Of a stretch of 64,000 nt of DNA, positions 61,926-64,000 are shown piece by piece (position 1 is the first letter of the stretch; every line of letters starts with the position of its first letter). The notes beneath the pieces are model-generated. The model searched no databases. It was given only the letters and a program-made list of their open reading frames with translations, and was not told the origin of the DNA. The stretch comes from an uncultured Muribaculaceae bacterium (GTDB taxonomy: Bacteria; Bacteroidota; Bacteroidia; Bacteroidales; Muribaculaceae), in contig CAJUKF010000007.1 of NCBI GenBank assembly GCA_910587355.1, positions 13,002-77,001 of the forward strand, written 5' to 3'. Position numbers and translations under genes: made by a program.

Positions 61926-63895
61926 CAGAACATTTTATAGTCGAGCGAAAGCACCTGGAACTCGGTGCGGCGGTTGATTTGGTCGGCTGCCTCCTGGTCG
62001 GTTTCGGGAAGAGTGAGTATGTACTCCTCGGTAAGGACGGTGCCTTCGGGGAACTGCGGATACTCGCGTGCCAGTTTTTTCGTGATGGTCTTGGGACGCG
62101 ATTTGCCGTAGCCCTGACTCTGGAGACGGTCGGGAGCGATGCCGACAGAGATGAGATAGTCAATCACCGATTTGGCACGGCGCCCCGACAGGTCGATGTT
62201 GTAGGCTTCCGAGCCTTTTCGGTCGGTGTGCGAAGCCATTTCGATAGTTACGTTGGGATTGTCGCGGAGCACCTGGGCGAGTTCGTCGAGAGCAGTCTTC
62301 GATTCGGGGCGGAGAGTAGCCTTGTCGAAGTCATAGAAGATGTTGTCGACTACAACGGGCTTGGTGACGGGCACAAGAATGAAATCGACGTTGTACTCTG
62401 CATCCTCCTCGGCAGTGTCGGAGGTAAACTCCTGCTTCGCGTTGAGATAACCTTTTGCACCGGCGAGCATCACATAGCTTATGCCGCGGTCGAGCGGAAA
62501 TGAGAAGGAGCCGTCGTTTCGGGCGACCTGTTTCTGGTTGGAGCCGTCGTTGCCCACGATGCGGATTACGGCGTTTGGTACAGGTTCTTCGTCCTTGTCG
62601 AGCACCCAGCCCGAGATAAGAATCTTCAGTTCGGGCAGTTCGAAAGAATAGAGGTGGTCGTAGCCGCGGGCATCGGTGCGGTTAGAGCTGAAGTAACCGC
62701 TCTCCCCTTCGCCGAAAGTGATGCCGAAATCGTCGGATGAAGAGTTGACGGGGCGGCCCATATTCGTCACATTCCAGCCGCCCGACTTAGTCTGCTCGGC
62801 ACGGAAGATGTCGAGGCCGCCGAATCCGGGATGACCGTTCGATGCGAAATAGAACACGGAATCGGAGCGGAAAGAGGGGAAGACTTCGTCGCCGGGAGTG
62901 TTAATCCATTCGCCGAGGTTCTCGAGCGTACCCTGACGCTCCTTGAGGTTGATTCGCCATATGTCCTTACCGCCCTGTCCGCCGGGCATGTCGGAAGAGA
63001 AATAAAGCCATACGCCGTCGGGGGAGACGGCTGGATGGGCATAGCTCGAAAGCGTGTCGGAAGTGATTTCAAATTTCACAGGGGCGCTCCACTTGGCATC
63101 GGAGCGCTGCGAGGTGTATATTTCCACACCCGTGTGGGCATTTGGCTCGCGGCGTGCGCGGCTGAGATACATTGTGGAACCATCGGGCGAGAAAGCGGGA
63201 GTGCCTTCGTCGACTTCGGTGTTGAGTTCACCTTCGACCGGCTCGGGACGCTTCCATTTGCCCTGCTCGTCTTTTGCGACGAACCATATATCGCCTTTTT
63301 TCATGCCCGTGACCTCGCTTTTGCGCTGGCCGTTGACCTTTTCGTTTGTAGAAGTGAAATAGAGCTGGTCGAGCGAGCGGTCGAGATACATCGGGGAGTA
63401 GTCGGCACGACGGGAGTTGAAGAGTTTGGCGTTATGGACTTCATAACGCGTCTGCCCCTTTTTCTCGAGGCCCATTCGTGCGCCGATGAGCTGATTCTGC
63501 GCGAGGCGGTCTTTGGGCTTCCACTGCAGATAGTCTTCGAAGGCCTTGACAGCCGGGCCGTATTTGCCCTCGGCTGCAAGACACTGGCCGAGATGCAGAT
63601 AGAGCGTGGAATCGGCGTAGCCGTAACGGGCCGCATTCTGATAGGCAGCCGATGCGCGTGCGTATTCGCTCAGACGGCGGTGGCATTCAGCCATTTTGAA
63701 CGCGATTTCGCCGCGGAGCGGACGCTCTTCCTTTTTCGTAAGCTTATTGTATACCTTGCGGTAAGTGCGGGATGCGTCGAAGTATTCTCCGCGGGCCATC
63801 TGCTCGTTTGCCGTGGCGAGTTTCGGACCGCGGCATCCCGTGAGCAAAACGGCGGCAGCCGCTATTATTAATATTGTGAAATGACGTACGTTCAT
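61925..63895 (-). CDS. PorE-like OmpA family lipoprotein (TPR, PD40, CarboxypepD-reg, OmpA)
   Basis: A 656-residue lipoprotein with lipobox LTGC ending at Cys21. Domains in order: TPR-like helices (about 25-140), a PD40 beta-propeller (about 170-420, with repeats such as PAFSPDGSTMYLSRA), a carboxypeptidase-regulatory-like beta domain (about 425-510), and an OmpA-C peptidoglycan-binding domain (FYDFDKATLRPESKTALDEL, MASHTDRKGSEAYN). This order matches PorE of the type IX secretion system, but many Bacteroidetes OmpA proteins share it. First gene of its operon. Confidence 0.82.
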   Translation of the reverse strand: MNVRHFTILIIAAAAVLLTGCRGPKLATANEQMARGEYFDASRTYRKVYNKLTKKEERPLRGEIAFKMAECHRRLSEYARASAAYQNAARYGYADSTLYLHLGQCLAAEGKYGPAVKAFEDYLQWKPKDRLAQNQLIGARMGLEKKGQTRYEVHNAKLFNSRRADYSPMYLDRSLDQLYFTSTNEKVNGQRKSEVTGMKKGDIWFVAKDEQGKWKRPEPVEGELNTEVDEGTPAFSPDGSTMYLSRARREPNAHTGVEIYTSQRSDAKWSAPVKFEITSDTLSSYAHPAVSPDGVWLYFSSDMPGGQGGKDIWRINLKERQGTLENLGEWINTPGDEVFPSFRSDSVFYFASNGHPGFGGLDIFRAEQTKSGGWNVTNMGRPVNSSSDDFGITFGEGESGYFSSNRTDARGYDHLYSFELPELKILISGWVLDKDEEPVPNAVIRIVGNDGSNQKQVARNDGSFSFPLDRGISYVMLAGAKGYLNAKQEFTSDTAEEDAEYNVDFILVPVTKPVVVDNIFYDFDKATLRPESKTALDELAQVLRDNPNVTIEMASHTDRKGSEAYNIDLSGRRAKSVIDYLISVGIAPDRLQSQGYGKSRPKTITKKLAREYPQFPEGTVLTEEYILTLPETDQEAADQINRRTEFQVLSLDYKMF

Positions 63896-63928
63896 GCTTT
63901 GTTAACGCTCACAAATGTGTCGTTATTG

Positions 63929-63936
63929 CAAAGGTA
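63929..63936 (-). promoter_or_regulatory. -7 box (TACCTTTG) of the PorE-like operon
   Basis: A perfect -7 element on the minus strand, 33 bases before the ATG at 63895. No -33 match is seen. Confidence 0.5.
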
Positions 63937-63977
63937 TTAAAAAGATTCGTAACTTTCCTCTAAAACGTTATTTCATC

Positions 63978-64000
63978 ATGAGAGGTAATATCTCCCATGA
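63978..64000 (+). CDS. possible start of a gene cut by the window edge
   Basis: ATG at 63978 opens a frame reading MRGNISH to the edge. A promoter-like pair, ATTG and TAACTTTC with a 21-base spacer (63925-63957), precedes it. Too short to identify. Confidence 0.25.

Overview
The window looks like a chromosomal segment of a Bacteroidales bacterium, most likely a gut Muribaculaceae (S24-7) relative; the family is inferred from gene content only. The signs are Bacteroidetes-type promoters (TTTG, about 20 bases, TAnnTTTG) before many genes, an N-acylornithine-type arginine operon, a MurF-Alr fusion protein, DUF4295 beside rpmB-rpmG, the sppA-lpxK-punA-thiL cluster, FimA/Mfa-type fimbriae, and a PorE-like OmpA lipoprotein. 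Base composition is moderately GC-rich with AT-rich intergenic regions.

Layout. 0.1-5 kb: low-molecular-weight tyrosine phosphatase, SulP anion transporter, phosphoethanolamine-transferase-like membrane enzyme, Lrp/AsnC regulator. 5-13.1 kb (minus strand): one operon of eight genes, GNAT-argG-argC-argD-argF'-argB-argE'-argH, for arginine synthesis through acylated intermediates. The carbamoyltransferase has Ser at the residue that separates succinyl- from acetyl-ornithine enzymes, which predicts a succinyl pathway. 13.2-15.5 kb: DUF3108 protein, YhcH-family protein, thymidine kinase, initiator tRNA-Met. 15.6-20.4 kb: an unlisted 56-codon ORF, an attenuator-like hairpin pair, a GT3 (eukaryote-like) glycogen synthase and a glucan phosphorylase. 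20.4-30.4 kb: tRNA-His, priA, a cysteine-free thioredoxin-fold protein, an ECF sigma module, L28-L33-DUF4295, nadE, tilS. 30.4-43.7 kb: GH2 enzyme with a DMT transporter, TSCPD protein-murI-pgi, a TlpA-like lipoprotein, and the sppA-lpxK-punA-thiL operon.

43.7-58.8 kb is the accessory part: a GH92 mannosidase, then a fimbrial locus (DUF3575, DUF3868/OmpA, Mfa1-like stalk, Mfa2-like anchor, Mfa-like subunit, DUF4906 putative tip protein, thioredoxin-fold lipoprotein). Two families of short palindromic repeats are scattered through this part and I saw neither elsewhere in the window. Family 1 forms inverted pairs that sit on both sides of a REP-associated tyrosine transposase (RAYT) gene, supplies the stop codon of the last fimbrial gene, and fills the gap between the fimbrial major-subunit and anchor genes. 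Family 2 is a 46-base two-hairpin unit in three copies, with compensatory stem changes. This REP/RAYT system inside a fimbrial locus is the most unusual thing here.

58.8-64 kb (minus strand): an overlapping operon of a PorE-like OmpA lipoprotein, a GSCFA protein and the MurF-Alr fusion, linking the cell envelope to peptidoglycan precursor synthesis. All family names come from reading the sequences without database searches.
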